64,000 nt of DNA, taken from positions 53,198 to 117,197 of the forward strand of contig SVTK01000008.1 in NCBI GenBank assembly GCA_015063805.1, in the 5' to 3' direction. Shown here piece after piece: positions 29,082 through 39,771 of this stretch. A model generated the notes under the pieces. The model was not told the DNA's origin and made no database searches. It saw nothing but the letters and a program-made list of their open reading frames with translations. A program made the translations under genes and the position numbers. This stretch comes from Oscillospiraceae bacterium (lineage in GTDB: Bacteria > Bacillota > Clostridia > Oscillospirales > CAG-272). How positions within the stretch are numbered: the stretch's first letter is position 1; the number at the start of each line of letters is the position of its first letter.

Positions 29082-31916
29082 TTATTTCTTAGTCAGCCAC
29101 TTCTTGAGATACTGACCGGTGAAGGATGCGGGAACTTCAGACACCGCCTCGGGGGTGCCTTGCGCGATAATTTCACCGCCCCCGTCGCCCCCTTCGGGGC
29201 CGAGATCAATGATGTGGTCGGCGGTCTTGATCACGTCCAAATTGTGCTCGATGACCAGCAGGGTATTGCCCCCTTCGCAGAGGCGGTTCAGCACCTCCAG
29301 CAGCTTGGCAACGTCAGCCGAGTGCAGGCCGGTGGTGGGCTCGTCCAGGATATAGATGGTGCGGCCGGTGGAGCGGCGTGCCAGCTCAGTGGCCAGCTTG
29401 ACCCGCTGTGCCTCGCCTCCCGAGAGTTCGGTGGAGGACTGGCCGATTTTGATATAGCCCAGCCCCACATCGTAGAGGGTCTGCAGCTTGCGGGTGATTT
29501 TGGGCAGACCGTCGAAGAAGGTCAGCCCCTCTTCCACCGTCATTTCCAGCACGTCGTAGATGCTCTTGCCCTTGTAGTGAACTTCCAGGGTGTCGCGGTT
29601 GTAGCGGCGGCCGTGGCAGACATCACAGGCAATATAGACATCGGGGAGGAAGTGCATCTCGATCTTTTTCACGCCGTCGCCCTCGCAGGCCTCGCAGCGT
29701 CCGCCCTTCACGTTGAAGGAGAATCGGCCCGACTTGTAGCCCCGTGCCTTGGCATCGGGGGTTTGGGCAAAGAGGTCGCGGATGTCGGTGAACAGCCCCG
29801 TATAGGTGGCGGGATTGGAGCGGGGTGTGCGGCCGATGGGGGACTGGTCAATGGCGATGACTTTGTCCAAATGCTCGATCCCCTCCACGGATTTGTGGGG
29901 GCCGGGGAAGGTATTGGCGCGGTTCAGCTTGGCGGCAAGGACGGGGTAAAGGATGCCATTGACCAGCGAAGATTTACCCGATCCCGACACACCTGTCACG
30001 CAAACAAAACAGCCGAGAGGAATGTCCACATTCAGATTTTTGAGGTTGTTCATCCGCGCACCGCGGATGCGCAGGAACTCGCCGTTTCCGGGACGTCGGG
30101 TTTCGGGGACGGGGATACGCTTGCGTCCCGAGAGGTAGTCGCCGGTCAGTGAGCCCTCTGCCGCCATAATCTCGGCAGGGGTGCCGGCGGCCACCACGCG
30201 GCCGCCGTGAACCCCCGCGCCGGGGCCAATGTCCACGATGAAATCGGCGGCCTCCATGGTCTCCTCGTCATGCTCCACTACGATCACCGAGTTGCCCAGG
30301 TCCCGAAGCTGCTTGAGGGTGGCGATCAGACGGCTGTTGTCCCGCTGATGCAGGCCGATGCTGGGCTCGTCCAGGATATAGAGCACGCCCACCAGGGAAG
30401 AGCCGATCTGGGTGGCCAGACGGATGCGCTGTGCCTCGCCCCCCGACAGAGAACCGGCGCGGCGGGACAGGGTGAGGTATTCCAGGCCCACGCTGTCAAG
30501 AAAACGCAGGCGGGCGCGGATCTCCTTGAGAATCTCCCGGGCGATGATGGCCTCGCTTTCGCTCAATGTCAGTGCCTCGGCGAAATCCAGGGCGCGCTTG
30601 ACCGAGAGATTACAGAAATCGTCGATGCTGATGTCCCCCACGGTGACGGCCAGTACATTGTCATTGAGCCGCTTGCCGTGGCATTTGGGGCAGGGTGCTT
30701 CCTCCAGGAAGGCATCGTAATAATCGTTGCCCGATTGGTTGATCCGCTGCTCCATCATGGCGATCAGCCCGGGGAAGGTGACGGTCTGATGGTGAGATAC
30801 ACCGCCGAAAAAGCGGGTGAAGGTGTATTTCTCATCCCCCGAGCCTTCGAAGAGCACACGCCGAGCCTCCTCCGGAAATTCGCAGACGGGCATATCCATG
30901 GTGAAGCCGAACCGCTTGCCCACCGCTTCGAAGAGAGGGCCGTTCCAGCTTTCCTCCTCCAGGGACTTGAAGCCGTTGACGGCGATTGCCCCATCCCGCA
31001 GGGAAAGGCTGTCATCGGGCAGAACCTTCTCTCTCGAGATGCGGCGCAGTACGCCAAGCCCTGCGCAGTGCGGACAGGCACCGGCGGGGTTGTTGAAGGA
31101 GAACATCCGGGGCTCAAGCTCGGTGAAGGAAATACCGTGCTCCTCACAGGCGTACTTCTGGGAGAAGGCCAGCTCCTCTTCCTCGCCTTCGCCTTCCCGG
31201 GGAACGGTGGCAATGATCACGTTCCCGTCGGTCAGCCCAAGGGCTGTTTCCACCGAATCGGCGAGACGGGACTGCAGATCGGGGCGCATCACCAGGCGGT
31301 CAACCACCACTTCCACGGTGTGCTTTTTGTTCTTGTCCAGGGTAATGGTCTCGCTGAGATCCCACATGCTTCCGTCTACCCGCACCCGGACATAGCCCGA
31401 CTTCCGGGCGCTTTCAAACACCTTCTCGTGGCGGCCCTTTTCGGCCCGCACCACGGGGGCAAGCACCATAAAGCGGGTCCCCTCGGGGAGGGTCATGATG
31501 CGGTCAATGATCTGATCGATGGACTGCTGACGGATCTCCTTGCCGCAAACGGGACAGTGGGGGATGCCGACGCGGGCGTAAAGCAGGCGCAGATAGTCAT
31601 AGATCTCGGTCACCGTTCCCACCGTGGAGCGGGGATTCTTGGAGGTGGTCTTCTGGTCAATGGAGATGGCGGGAGACAGTCCTTCGATGGAATCCAGGTC
31701 GGGCTTGTCCAGCTGCCCCAAAAACATACGGGCGTAGGAGGACAGCGACTCCACAAAGCGCCGATGTCCCTCGGCATAGATGGTGTCAAAAGCCAGGGAG
31801 GACTTTCCCGACCCCGACAGTCCCGTGAAGACCACCAGCTTGTCCCGGGGAATGGTGACATCGATATTTTTCAGATTGTTCACGCGCACACCGCGCAGGG
31901 TAAGATCAGTTGGCAT
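29082..31916 (-). CDS. uvrA: Excinuclease ABC subunit UvrA
   Basis: 944 aa; [37 protein letters not shown], zinc motifs, [19 protein letters not shown]. Confidence 0.98.
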   Translation of the reverse strand: MPTDLTLRGVRVNNLKNIDVTIPRDKLVVFTGLSGSGKSSLAFDTIYAEGHRRFVESLSSYARMFLGQLDKPDLDSIEGLSPAISIDQKTTSKNPRSTVGTVTEIYDYLRLLYARVGIPHCPVCGKEIRQQSIDQIIDRIMTLPEGTRFMVLAPVVRAEKGRHEKVFESARKSGYVRVRVDGSMWDLSETITLDKNKKHTVEVVVDRLVMRPDLQSRLADSVETALGLTDGNVIIATVPREGEGEEEELAFSQKYACEEHGISFTELEPRMFSFNNPAGACPHCAGLGVLRRISREKVLPDDSLSLRDGAIAVNGFKSLEEESWNGPLFEAVGKRFGFTMDMPVCEFPEEARRVLFEGSGDEKYTFTRFFGGVSHHQTVTFPGLIAMMEQRINQSGNDYYDAFLEEAPCPKCHGKRLNDNVLAVTVGDISIDDFCNLSVKRALDFAEALTLSESEAIIAREILKEIRARLRFLDSVGLEYLTLSRRAGSLSGGEAQRIRLATQIGSSLVGVLYILDEPSIGLHQRDNSRLIATLKQLRDLGNSVIVVEHDEETMEAADFIVDIGPGAGVHGGRVVAAGTPAEIMAAEGSLTGDYLSGRKRIPVPETRRPGNGEFLRIRGARMNNLKNLNVDIPLGCFVCVTGVSGSGKSSLVNGILYPVLAAKLNRANTFPGPHKSVEGIEHLDKVIAIDQSPIGRTPRSNPATYTGLFTDIRDLFAQTPDAKARGYKSGRFSFNVKGGRCEACEGDGVKKIEMHFLPDVYIACDVCHGRRYNRDTLEVHYKGKSIYDVLEMTVEEGLTFFDGLPKITRKLQTLYDVGLGYIKIGQSSTELSGGEAQRVKLATELARRSTGRTIYILDEPTTGLHSADVAKLLEVLNRLCEGGNTLLVIEHNLDVIKTADHIIDLGPEGGDGGGEIIAQGTPEAVSEVPASFTGQYLKKWLTKK

Positions 31917-31949
31917 AAACGTATATCTCCGTTGGAAGGATTGGCGGAC

Positions 31950-32648
31950 TTATGCCGCCGCAAACAGAATAAATCCGATGGTGTTGATGGCCAGGTTGGC
32001 GCAGAGATGTACCAGCCAGGAGGGCCAGATGCATCGGCTTTGCTGATTGAGCCGATTGAAGATCAACCCGCCCACAAACAGGGCGGTGAGGATCAGAAGC
32101 AGCAAGGCCGGGGACCCCCAGCCCAGCATCATGGCAATGTGGTAGAGGGCAAACAACCCCGCACTGAAGCAGTGGGCGAACCACCCTGGCATACCGTCAA
32201 ACAAGCCGAGAAAAAGGAAGCCGCGGAAGAAAAATTCCTCCAGCAGAGAATTCACAAAGGAAATGTAAATGGCCACAAAGAGGAAATTCCCCCCCGTCAC
32301 CCCAACGTTCTCACCCAGGGCGCCGGTAATGGCCGTCAGATCAAACAGCCGCCCAAGGGTATAGTATCCGCCCAAAATCACGGCAAATACCCCCAGCCCC
32401 AAGCCGACCGACATCAAAATCGCCCGCCGCTCGGGCCGGAATAACCGGGGCAGCCCGCGGAACGCCTCCCTCGCACCTAAGGCAGCCGCCGCCACCGGCA
32501 GTGCCAAAAACAAGGCCAGCTTCACCGCAGACTTCACCCAGTATCCGGGCTGCCACAGCCCGTCCACCAAAGCCATCGCTCCGCAGCCAACCAAGCCCGC
32601 GAGAATCATCACCCAATGCTTTTTTGCTATCTTCATTCTTTTGCTCAC
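31950..32648 (-). CDS. CPBP family intramembrane metalloprotease
   Basis: [14 protein letters not shown] and [10 protein letters not shown] motifs in a multi-TM protein. Confidence 0.85.
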   Translation of the reverse strand: MSKRMKIAKKHWVMILAGLVGCGAMALVDGLWQPGYWVKSAVKLALFLALPVAAAALGAREAFRGLPRLFRPERRAILMSVGLGLGVFAVILGGYYTLGRLFDLTAITGALGENVGVTGGNFLFVAIYISFVNSLLEEFFFRGFLFLGLFDGMPGWFAHCFSAGLFALYHIAMMLGWGSPALLLLILTALFVGGLIFNRLNQQSRCIWPSWLVHLCANLAINTIGFILFAAA

Positions 32649-32667
32649 CTAACCCTAAGCATTCGTT

Positions 32668-32745
32668 GGAAAGTTTTTGCGGGGTCCGGGGCGCTTTTTT
32701 CAAAAAGCACCCCGGTGGGGTTTGGGGCAACGCCCCAAGACCTTA
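32668..32745 (-). repeat. Dispersed palindromic intergenic element, copy R2
   Basis: Minus strand: TAAGGTC-TTGGGGCGTTGCCCCAAACCCC-ACCGGGGTGCTTTTTGAAAAAAGCGCCCCGG-ACCCCGCAAAAACTTTC; contains the uvrB stop codon. Confidence 0.85.
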
Positions 32746-34746
32746 CCCCTTAAGCGCCTTGATCCTGTCGCGCAGGAAGGCGGCCTGCTCAAACTCAAGC
32801 TTGCGCGCGGCGGCCTTCATCTCGGCGGTCAGCTCTTCGATCAGCTTTTCCCGCTCCGCAGCGGTCAGCTTGCGCTCAGGCTTGGACGCAAGGGAAGCGG
32901 CAGATGCCTTCCCCTTGCCTTTGCCTTTTTTGCGGTTGTCCTCGTCCCCGCGGCCGATATCAATCACATCGCGAACGCCCTTGATGATGGTCTTGGGCAC
33001 AATCCCGTGTGCCTCATTATATGCCGCCTGAATGCCCCGGCGGCGGTTGGTCTCATCAATGGCGGCCTGCATGGAGCGGGTCACCACGTCGCCGTAGAGA
33101 ATGACCTTGCCCTCGGCATTGCGCGCCGCGCGGCCGATGGTCTGGATCAGCGCCGTCTCGGAGCGCAGAAGCCCCTCCTTGTCGGCGTCCAGCACCGCCA
33201 CCAGGGATACCTCGGGAATATCCAGTCCCTCACGGAGCAGGTTGATGCCCACCAGCACGTCAAATACCCCAAGCCGCAGATCGCGGATGATCTCCATACG
33301 CTCCATGGTGTCCACGTTGAAGTGAATGTACCGCACCCGGATGCCGTTCTGCTCCAGGTAGTCGGTGAGGTCTTCTGCCATTTTCTTGGTCAGGGTGGTG
33401 ACCAGCACACGCTCCTTTTTTGCGGTGCGGGCGCGGATCTCACCTAACAGATCGTCAATCTGCCCGGCCACCGGGCGAACCTCTACCTCGGGATCCAGCA
33501 GGCCCGTGGGGCGAATGATCTGCTCCACCGTCTGCTCTCCGTGTTCTTTTTCATACACCGCGGGAGTCGCACTGACAAAGATCGCCTGATTGATCTTGGA
33601 CTCGAATTCCTCAAAATACAGCGGCCGGTTGTCGTAGGCCGAGGGCAGACGGAAGCCGAAATCCACCAGGTTTTTCTTCCGTGCCGTGTCACCGCCGCTC
33701 ATGCCCCGAACCTGGGGAAGGGTAACGTGGGACTCGTCCACGAAAAGCAGAAAATCCTCGGGGAAATAATCCATCAGGGTATAGGGCGTCGAGCCCACAG
33801 GACGGCCCGCCAGCACCCGGGAATAGTTTTCTACTCCCGAGCAGAAGCCGATCTCCCTGAGCATCTCCAAATCGTATTTGGTTCGTTCCTCAATGCGCTG
33901 AGCCTCCAGCAGCTTGTCCTGCCCCCGGAAGAAGGCCACGCGCTCCTCCATTTCCCGCTCAATCTCCACCAGGGCAGCCTCCCGCTTTTCGTCGGAAACG
34001 GCATAGTGGGTGGCGGGATAAATGGCGGCATAGCTCAGCTGTCGGATCAGCTCTCCGGTGAGGGTATTGATCTCGCTGACCCGGTCGATCTCGTCCCCGA
34101 AAAACTCCACGCGGATGGCGTTTTCCCCTGAGGAGGCGGGGAAGATCTCCACCGTGTCGCCCCGGACGCGGAATTTGTCCCGGACGAAGTTGATGTCGTT
34201 GCGCTCATAGCTGATGGCGATCAGCCGACGGATGAGGGTGTCCCTGGACATAGCCATGCCGGGGCGTACCGCCAGCACCAAGGCGCGGTATTCCTCGGGG
34301 TCACCCAGGGAGTAGATGCAGGATACCGATGCCACGATGATCACATCCCGCCGCTCAAAGAGCGCCGAGGTGGCGCTGTGGCGCAGCTTGTCGATCTCGT
34401 CATTGATCAGCGCATCTTTTTCGATATACATATCCTTGCCCGGGATATAGGCCTCGGGCTGGTAATAGTCGTAGTAGGAAACAAAATATTCCACCGCGTT
34501 GTCGGGGAAAAACTCCCTGAACTCGGAGCAGAGCTGAGCGGCAAGGGTCTTGTTGTGGGCCAGCACCAGGGTGGGCCGGTTGAGCCGTGCAATGACATTG
34601 GCCATGGTGAAGGTCTTGCCCGAGCCGGTGACACCCAGCAGGTTCTGCATCCGCATCCCCGCTTCCACCCCCGCCACCAACGCTTCAATGGCCTCGGGCT
34701 GGTCGCCGGTGGGCTTGAAATCGCTTTTCAGACGGAATTGGTTCAT
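32743..34746 (-). CDS. uvrB: Excinuclease ABC subunit UvrB
   Basis: 667 aa; [29 protein letters not shown]-terminal UVR motif. Confidence 0.98.
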   Translation of the reverse strand: MNQFRLKSDFKPTGDQPEAIEALVAGVEAGMRMQNLLGVTGSGKTFTMANVIARLNRPTLVLAHNKTLAAQLCSEFREFFPDNAVEYFVSYYDYYQPEAYIPGKDMYIEKDALINDEIDKLRHSATSALFERRDVIIVASVSCIYSLGDPEEYRALVLAVRPGMAMSRDTLIRRLIAISYERNDINFVRDKFRVRGDTVEIFPASSGENAIRVEFFGDEIDRVSEINTLTGELIRQLSYAAIYPATHYAVSDEKREAALVEIEREMEERVAFFRGQDKLLEAQRIEERTKYDLEMLREIGFCSGVENYSRVLAGRPVGSTPYTLMDYFPEDFLLFVDESHVTLPQVRGMSGGDTARKKNLVDFGFRLPSAYDNRPLYFEEFESKINQAIFVSATPAVYEKEHGEQTVEQIIRPTGLLDPEVEVRPVAGQIDDLLGEIRARTAKKERVLVTTLTKKMAEDLTDYLEQNGIRVRYIHFNVDTMERMEIIRDLRLGVFDVLVGINLLREGLDIPEVSLVAVLDADKEGLLRSETALIQTIGRAARNAEGKVILYGDVVTRSMQAAIDETNRRRGIQAAYNEAHGIVPKTIIKGVRDVIDIGRGDEDNRKKGKGKGKASAASLASKPERKLTAAEREKLIEELTAEMKAAARKLEFEQAAFLRDRIKALKG

Positions 34747-35528
34747 GGCAGATCCTCCGACAGGTGGGATTGGTAGAGAGAGGGCCTCGGCTGACCCAAA
34801 TAGAAGGTGCCGGGATCAAGGGAGGAGAGGGAAGCCATGCGTCCGCCGAGATTTTCCCGCATCATGATGGGCCAGTACTGATCCCCCGCCACCACAATGT
34901 GCTCCAACAGCGGGATACCCGTGAGGTTCAGTGCGGCGGCCAGCTGTCCGGTGGCGGCAACATCATCGGCAGAAGGAATGGCGATGCCGTCGGGGTGATT
35001 GTGAGCCAGTACCGCGAAAGCGGCACGGACGGCCAGGGCGCGCTCCACGATCAGACGGGGGAGCAGGGGGACGGCATTGATCCCGCCCTCGGCCACCGTT
35101 TCCATGGCCAGCAGCTTCATGCGGCCGTTGAAGAGAAGCAGGCATACCGACTCGGCAGTTGTGCTGATGAAATGTCGGGTCAGCAGGTCTCCCAGCTTGG
35201 CAATATCGTTGTATTGCTCCACGGGAGATGCCGAATCCTGCAGGTAGGCCCTCACCAGTTCGGGCAGAACGGTCAGCAGCAGGGCGGTGTGCTCGCCCAC
35301 GCCGTCCACCGCCATCAGCTCCTCCTTCGGGGCGCGGCAGATACCGGAGAGAGAACCAAACCGCTCGGTCAGCCGATGGGCCAGGGGATTTACATCCCCC
35401 TGGGGAATGGCATAATAAAGCAAAAATTCAATCTGCTCATGGGGGGCAAGGGCAGAGAAGCCGTGTGCCTTGACTCGGGCCTTCATGCGCTGTCGGTGAT
35501 CCCGGTGGGGATTGTTGATTTTGCTCAT
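34743..35528 (-). CDS. radC: RadC family JAB-domain protein
   Basis: HxH..D JAB signature in '[18 protein letters not shown]'; HhH-like N-terminus. Confidence 0.9.
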   Translation of the reverse strand: MSKINNPHRDHRQRMKARVKAHGFSALAPHEQIEFLLYYAIPQGDVNPLAHRLTERFGSLSGICRAPKEELMAVDGVGEHTALLLTVLPELVRAYLQDSASPVEQYNDIAKLGDLLTRHFISTTAESVCLLLFNGRMKLLAMETVAEGGINAVPLLPRLIVERALAVRAAFAVLAHNHPDGIAIPSADDVAATGQLAAALNLTGIPLLEHIVVAGDQYWPIMMRENLGGRMASLSSLDPGTFYLGQPRPSLYQSHLSEDLP

Positions 35529-35817
35529 TTTCTGTTCCTCTGAAAAAGTAGTTGATCATTCATATTATAGCACGGGAAAGGAAGAAAGTCAAGAAAAAAA
35601 CATTCCTGTTTCGGAAAATATTCGGCAGAAGAAATCCTGATTTTGGGCAAGTGCTTTCCAAAACAGGAAATTTCAAAAAGCAAAAAAATGAATTGGAAAA
35701 GGGAGAGATATGTTCATTTTTCACAAAGTTGCGTTTTTCCTCTTGATTATTTTCAAAAAATGGGTATACTATTATAGGATTAAGAAAAAATGACAAAATT
35801 TTCGGAGGATTCATTTT

Positions 35818-37470
35818 ATGAACAACAAACTCAACACCCTTCCTTCGTTTTCGGGCATTGAAGGTCCCGTTCTGACCATCGTCATGGACGGTATCGGTAT
35901 CGCTCCCGCCGGTGCGGGCAACGCGGTGACCGAGGCATACACCCCCACTCTGGATCGCCTGATGAAGGATTATCCTATGGTTTCGCTGAAGGCACACGGT
36001 ACCGCTGTCGGTCTGCCCTCCGACGACGATATGGGCAACTCCGAGGTTGGCCACAATGCGCTTGGCGCAGGCCAGGTGTTCGCACAGGGCGCAAAGCTTG
36101 TGACCCAGTCCATTGAGAGCGGCAAGATGTTCGCGTCGGAGACCTGGCAGACCCTCATTGCCAATGTGAAGGCAAACGGCTCTACCCTCCATTTCCTGGG
36201 CCTTTTCTCGGACGGAAACGTCCACTCTCACCTGGACCACCTTAAGGCAATGCTCCGTCAGGCCAAGGCCGAGGGCGTGGCACGTGTTCGCGTACACATC
36301 CTGCTGGACGGCCGCGACGTGGGCGAGACCTCTGCCCTTGACTACGTTGAGCCTTTTGAAGCATTTCTTTCCGAGCTGCGCGACGGCAGCTTCGATATCA
36401 AGATCGCCTCGGGCGGCGGCCGCATGAAGATTACCATGGACCGCTATGAGGCCGACTGGAGCATGGTTGAGCTGGGCTGGAAGACCCACGTTCTGGGTGA
36501 GGGCCGTCAGTTTGCCTGTGCCGCCGATGCCATCAACGCATACCGCGCCGAGTTCGGTGTGATCGACCAGGATCTGCCTCCCTTCGTCATTGCCGAGGAC
36601 GGCAAGCCCGTGGGCACCGTTGAGGACGGCGACAGCTTCATCTTCTACAACTTCCGCGGCGACCGCTCCATCGAGATCTCCAAGGCTTTCGACGATGCCG
36701 ATTTCACCAAGTTCGACCGCGTCCGCTACCCCAAGGTGGTGTATGCCGGTATGCTGGAGTATGACGGCGACCTGCACATCCCTTCCCGCTATCTTGTGAA
36801 TCCCCCTGAGATCACCAACACCATGGGTGAGTATCTGGCCAACACCGGCGTGAGCCAGCTGGCCATTTCCGAGACCCAGAAGTACGGTCACGTGACCTAT
36901 TTCTGGAACGGCAACAAGTCGGGCAAGTTCTCCGAGGCGCTGGAGACCTATATCGAGGTTCCCTCCGATGTGGTTCCCTTTGAACAGCGCCCCTGGATGA
37001 AGTGCGCCGAGATCACTGACAAGCTTATCGAGTGCCTGGAGAGCGGCAAGTACCGCTACCTCCGCGTGAACTTCCCCAACGGCGACATGGTGGGGCATAC
37101 CGGCTCCCTGGCCGCTACCCGCTGCTCGGTGGAGGCTCTGGACTTGCAGCTGGCCCGCATCCTGACCGTGGTGGATAGACTGAAGGGCGCGGCGCTCATT
37201 ACCGCCGACCACGGCAATGCCGACGAGATGTGCGAGCTGGACAAGAAGACCGGCCAGCCCAAGGTGGACAAGGCAGGCAACCGCAAGGCCAAGACCAGCC
37301 ACACCCTCAATCCCGTTCCCTGCATCATCTACGACAACTTCTCGGCTGACCGCTATACCCTCAAGACCGAGGGCAGCTACGGCCTCTCCAACGTGGCCGC
37401 TACCATGGTCAACCTCATGGGCTATGCCGCTCCCGAAATGTGGGACGAGTCCATGATCGAGGTAAAATAA
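35818..37470 (+). CDS. gpmI: 2,3-bisphosphoglycerate-independent phosphoglycerate mutase
   Basis: MDGIGIAP, DDDMGNSEVGHNALGAGQV, FLGLFSDGNVHSHLDHL, LITADHGNADEM. Confidence 0.97.
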   Translation: MNNKLNTLPSFSGIEGPVLTIVMDGIGIAPAGAGNAVTEAYTPTLDRLMKDYPMVSLKAHGTAVGLPSDDDMGNSEVGHNALGAGQVFAQGAKLVTQSIESGKMFASETWQTLIANVKANGSTLHFLGLFSDGNVHSHLDHLKAMLRQAKAEGVARVRVHILLDGRDVGETSALDYVEPFEAFLSELRDGSFDIKIASGGGRMKITMDRYEADWSMVELGWKTHVLGEGRQFACAADAINAYRAEFGVIDQDLPPFVIAEDGKPVGTVEDGDSFIFYNFRGDRSIEISKAFDDADFTKFDRVRYPKVVYAGMLEYDGDLHIPSRYLVNPPEITNTMGEYLANTGVSQLAISETQKYGHVTYFWNGNKSGKFSEALETYIEVPSDVVPFEQRPWMKCAEITDKLIECLESGKYRYLRVNFPNGDMVGHTGSLAATRCSVEALDLQLARILTVVDRLKGAALITADHGNADEMCELDKKTGQPKVDKAGNRKAKTSHTLNPVPCIIYDNFSADRYTLKTEGSYGLSNVAATMVNLMGYAAPEMWDESMIEVK

Positions 37471-37510
37471 GTTCCGAATACTCTGCGCCGGATCGGCACC
37501 GCGGACCACG

Positions 37511-38848
37511 GTGCCGATCGGTATGTATATTGACGAAAGGAATGTCTTCGGACAATGGTTTCTGCTGATGATTTTTGCCATCATTCTGTTTGCTGTTACA
37601 TATGTGCTGATGCTTGCCTTCAGTCGCTGGCGCCCCCTGATTGCCCTGGCTTCCGGTGTGATCTTTATCGCCTCCGGGATGCTTCCCCTGGACGGTATCC
37701 TTGGTGCGCTGGACTTTAACGTCCTGCTGATGATCGCCGGCACCATGGGCCTGGTGCAGCTTTTCATCGACTCCAAAATGCCCAACCTGTTGGCCGATGC
37801 AATTATGGCGAAGGTGCCCAATATCCAGTGGGCAGCTGTCTGCCTGGCCCTCTTTGCCGGTATCATTTCCGCCTTTGTGGACAATGTGGCCACCGTGCTG
37901 ATGATCGCCCCCGTGGCTATGGCTGTGTGCAAGAAGCTGGACACCAACCCCGTCCCCGTTATCATCGGAATTGCCGTATCCTCCAACCTGCAGGGTGCCG
38001 CTACCCTGGTTGGCGACACCACCGCCATTATGCTGGGCTCTTCCTTGAATATGAGCTTTCTGGACTTCTTCTGGTATCAGGGCAAGCCCTCCATCTTCTT
38101 TGCTGTCGAGCTTGGCGCTGTGATTGCAGCTGTCATTCTCTACTTCATCTTCCGCAAGGAGAAGGAACCTATTCCCAAGATCGGCGAGCTCACCAAAGTC
38201 ACCGACTATGTGCCCACGGTTCTCCTGCTGGCGGTCATCGGTTTGTTGGCCTGTGCATCATTCGCCCCCGAGAGTTGGAACCTTCCTGACGAGATCAACG
38301 GCATCATCTGCTGCGTGCTAATGGTGATCGGCTTGATCTATAACCTCTGCAAAGAAAAGAAGCTCTCCGCCGTCACCGGCCCTCTCAAGTCCATTGACTT
38401 CGAGACTCTTGGCCTGCTGGTGGGTCTGTTCCTGATGATCGGCGGCCTGGAGCATGAGGGTGTGATCAAGGCGCTGGGTGATCTGCTGGCCAAGCTGGGC
38501 GGTGACAGCCCCTTCATGATGTATACCATCATTGTGTGGGCTTCGGTGCTGATCTCTGCCTTCATCGACAACATTCCCTACGTTGCCACCATGCTTCCCG
38601 TGATCGCCGTGCTGGGCGCCAATATGGGCATCGACCCCACGCCCCTGTACTTCGGTCTGCTTTCGGGCGCGACCCTGGGCGGTAACTGCACCCCCATCGG
38701 TGCTTCGGCCAATATTACGGGCATCGGTATTCTCCGCCGCGACGGCCAAGAAGTCAAAAACAGCGACTTCTTCCGCATCGGTATCCCCTTCACCCTTGCG
38801 GCGATCGTGCCTGCTTACATTTACATCTGGCTGGTTTACGGTGTTTAA
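37511..38848 (+). CDS. SLC13/ArsB/NhaD-like ion transporter
   Basis: Multi-TM protein; 'AFVDNVATVLMIAPVAMAVCKKL' and 'SAFIDNIPYVATMLPVI', 'LGGNCTPIGASANITGIGIL'; start codon uncertain (GTG 37511 or ATG 37523). Confidence 0.88.
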   Translation: MPIGMYIDERNVFGQWFLLMIFAIILFAVTYVLMLAFSRWRPLIALASGVIFIASGMLPLDGILGALDFNVLLMIAGTMGLVQLFIDSKMPNLLADAIMAKVPNIQWAAVCLALFAGIISAFVDNVATVLMIAPVAMAVCKKLDTNPVPVIIGIAVSSNLQGAATLVGDTTAIMLGSSLNMSFLDFFWYQGKPSIFFAVELGAVIAAVILYFIFRKEKEPIPKIGELTKVTDYVPTVLLLAVIGLLACASFAPESWNLPDEINGIICCVLMVIGLIYNLCKEKKLSAVTGPLKSIDFETLGLLVGLFLMIGGLEHEGVIKALGDLLAKLGGDSPFMMYTIIVWASVLISAFIDNIPYVATMLPVIAVLGANMGIDPTPLYFGLLSGATLGGNCTPIGASANITGIGILRRDGQEVKNSDFFRIGIPFTLAAIVPAYIYIWLVYGV

Positions 38849-38859
38849 TCGAACATACA

Positions 38860-38893
38860 AAAAAGCCTGTCGGCATCTGCCGACAGGCTTTTT
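38860..38893 (+). terminator. Intrinsic terminator after transporter gene
   Basis: AAAAAGCCTGTCGGC-ATCT-GCCGACAGGCTTTTT. Confidence 0.9.
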
Positions 38894-38895
38894 CT

Positions 38896-38965
38896 GTCCG
38901 GGGCTTTGCCCAAAGACCGCAGGGGGCTTTTTTGCAAAAAAGCCCCCCGCACCCCCAAAAAACTG
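38896..38965 (+). repeat. Dispersed palindromic intergenic element, copy R3a (tail-to-tail with R3b)
   Basis: GTCCGGGGCTTTGCCCAAAGACC-GCAGGGGGCTTTTTTGCAAAAAAGCCCCCCGC-ACCCCCAAAAAACT; hairpin 38919-38950. Confidence 0.75.
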
Positions 38966-38981
38966 CATCAAATCCGTTTTT

Positions 38982-39059
38982 GAAAGTTTTCGCGGGGTCT
39001 GGGGGGCCTTTTTCAAAAGGCCCCCCGGCGGGGTTGCGGGGTGGAACCCCGTGACCTTA
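38982..39059 (-). repeat. Dispersed palindromic intergenic element, copy R3b
   Basis: Minus strand: TAAGGTC-ACGGGGTTCCACCCCGCAACCCC-GCCGGGGGGCCTTTTGAAAAAGGCCCCCC-AGACCCCGCGAAAACTTTC; contains the stop codon of the adjacent ABC gene. Confidence 0.85.
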
Positions 39060-39749
39060 TCGCATCACGGGTGAAAGCTCACCGTTGTCCATGCGGTAGA
39101 TGCGGTCGGCGCGCTCGGCGATTTTCATGTCGTGGGTGACCATCACCAGAGTTTGGCCGATCTGCTCTTTGATGGCCAGCAGGAGCTCCAGCACCTCGTC
39201 GGCGTTGGCGCGGTCCAGGTTGCCTGTGGGCTCGTCGGCGAAGACTACCTGGGGCATATTGATCAGGGCGCGGGCAATGGCCACACGCTGTTGCTGACCA
39301 CCCGAGAGTTCAGAGGGCAGGTGGTGCAGGCGGTCCTCCAGGCCCAGGGTCTTGATCAGCCGCTTCAGATGCTCCTCATAGGAGAAGTCAGGCTTGTTGC
39401 ACATGGTGGTGGGGATGAGAATATTCTCCAGGGCGGTGAACTGGGGAATGAGGTTGTGATTCTGGAAAATCATGCCCATGTAGTTGCCCCGGAAGCGGCT
39501 GAGCTCGTCAGCGTGCATTTCGGTAATGTTGTTGCCGCGGATGTAGATGGAGCCGGCGTTGGGGCGGTCCATGCCGGCGCAGAGGTGGAGAAATGTACTT
39601 TTGCCCGAGCCGGAGGAGCCGATGATGGCCACAAATTCCCCTTCCCGCACCTTGATGCAGGCGCGGTTGACGGCGGTCACGACGGTGTCGTACTGGGTGT
39701 ATTGCTTGATGACGCTCTGGGCTTCGAGAATGATACGGTTGTCTTCCAT
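39057..39749 (-). CDS. ABC transporter ATP-binding protein (MacB/LolD-like)
   Basis: GSSGSGKSTFLHLCAGMDRP, LSGGQQQRVAIARALI, VVFADEPTGNLD. Confidence 0.95.
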   Translation of the reverse strand: MEDNRIILEAQSVIKQYTQYDTVVTAVNRACIKVREGEFVAIIGSSGSGKSTFLHLCAGMDRPNAGSIYIRGNNITEMHADELSRFRGNYMGMIFQNHNLIPQFTALENILIPTTMCNKPDFSYEEHLKRLIKTLGLEDRLHHLPSELSGGQQQRVAIARALINMPQVVFADEPTGNLDRANADEVLELLLAIKEQIGQTLVMVTHDMKIAERADRIYRMDNGELSPVMR

Positions 39750-39771
39750 GGCGGTGTGTCCTTTCGTGACG

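Noticed and set aside
32677-33447. Plus-strand ORFs beginning with FFxKxPP-type peptides (e.g. 32677-33447, 38700-39074, 61023-61181)
   Set aside because: They begin in the dispersed palindromic repeats and run antisense to or out of real genes; considered artefacts of the repeat sequence.
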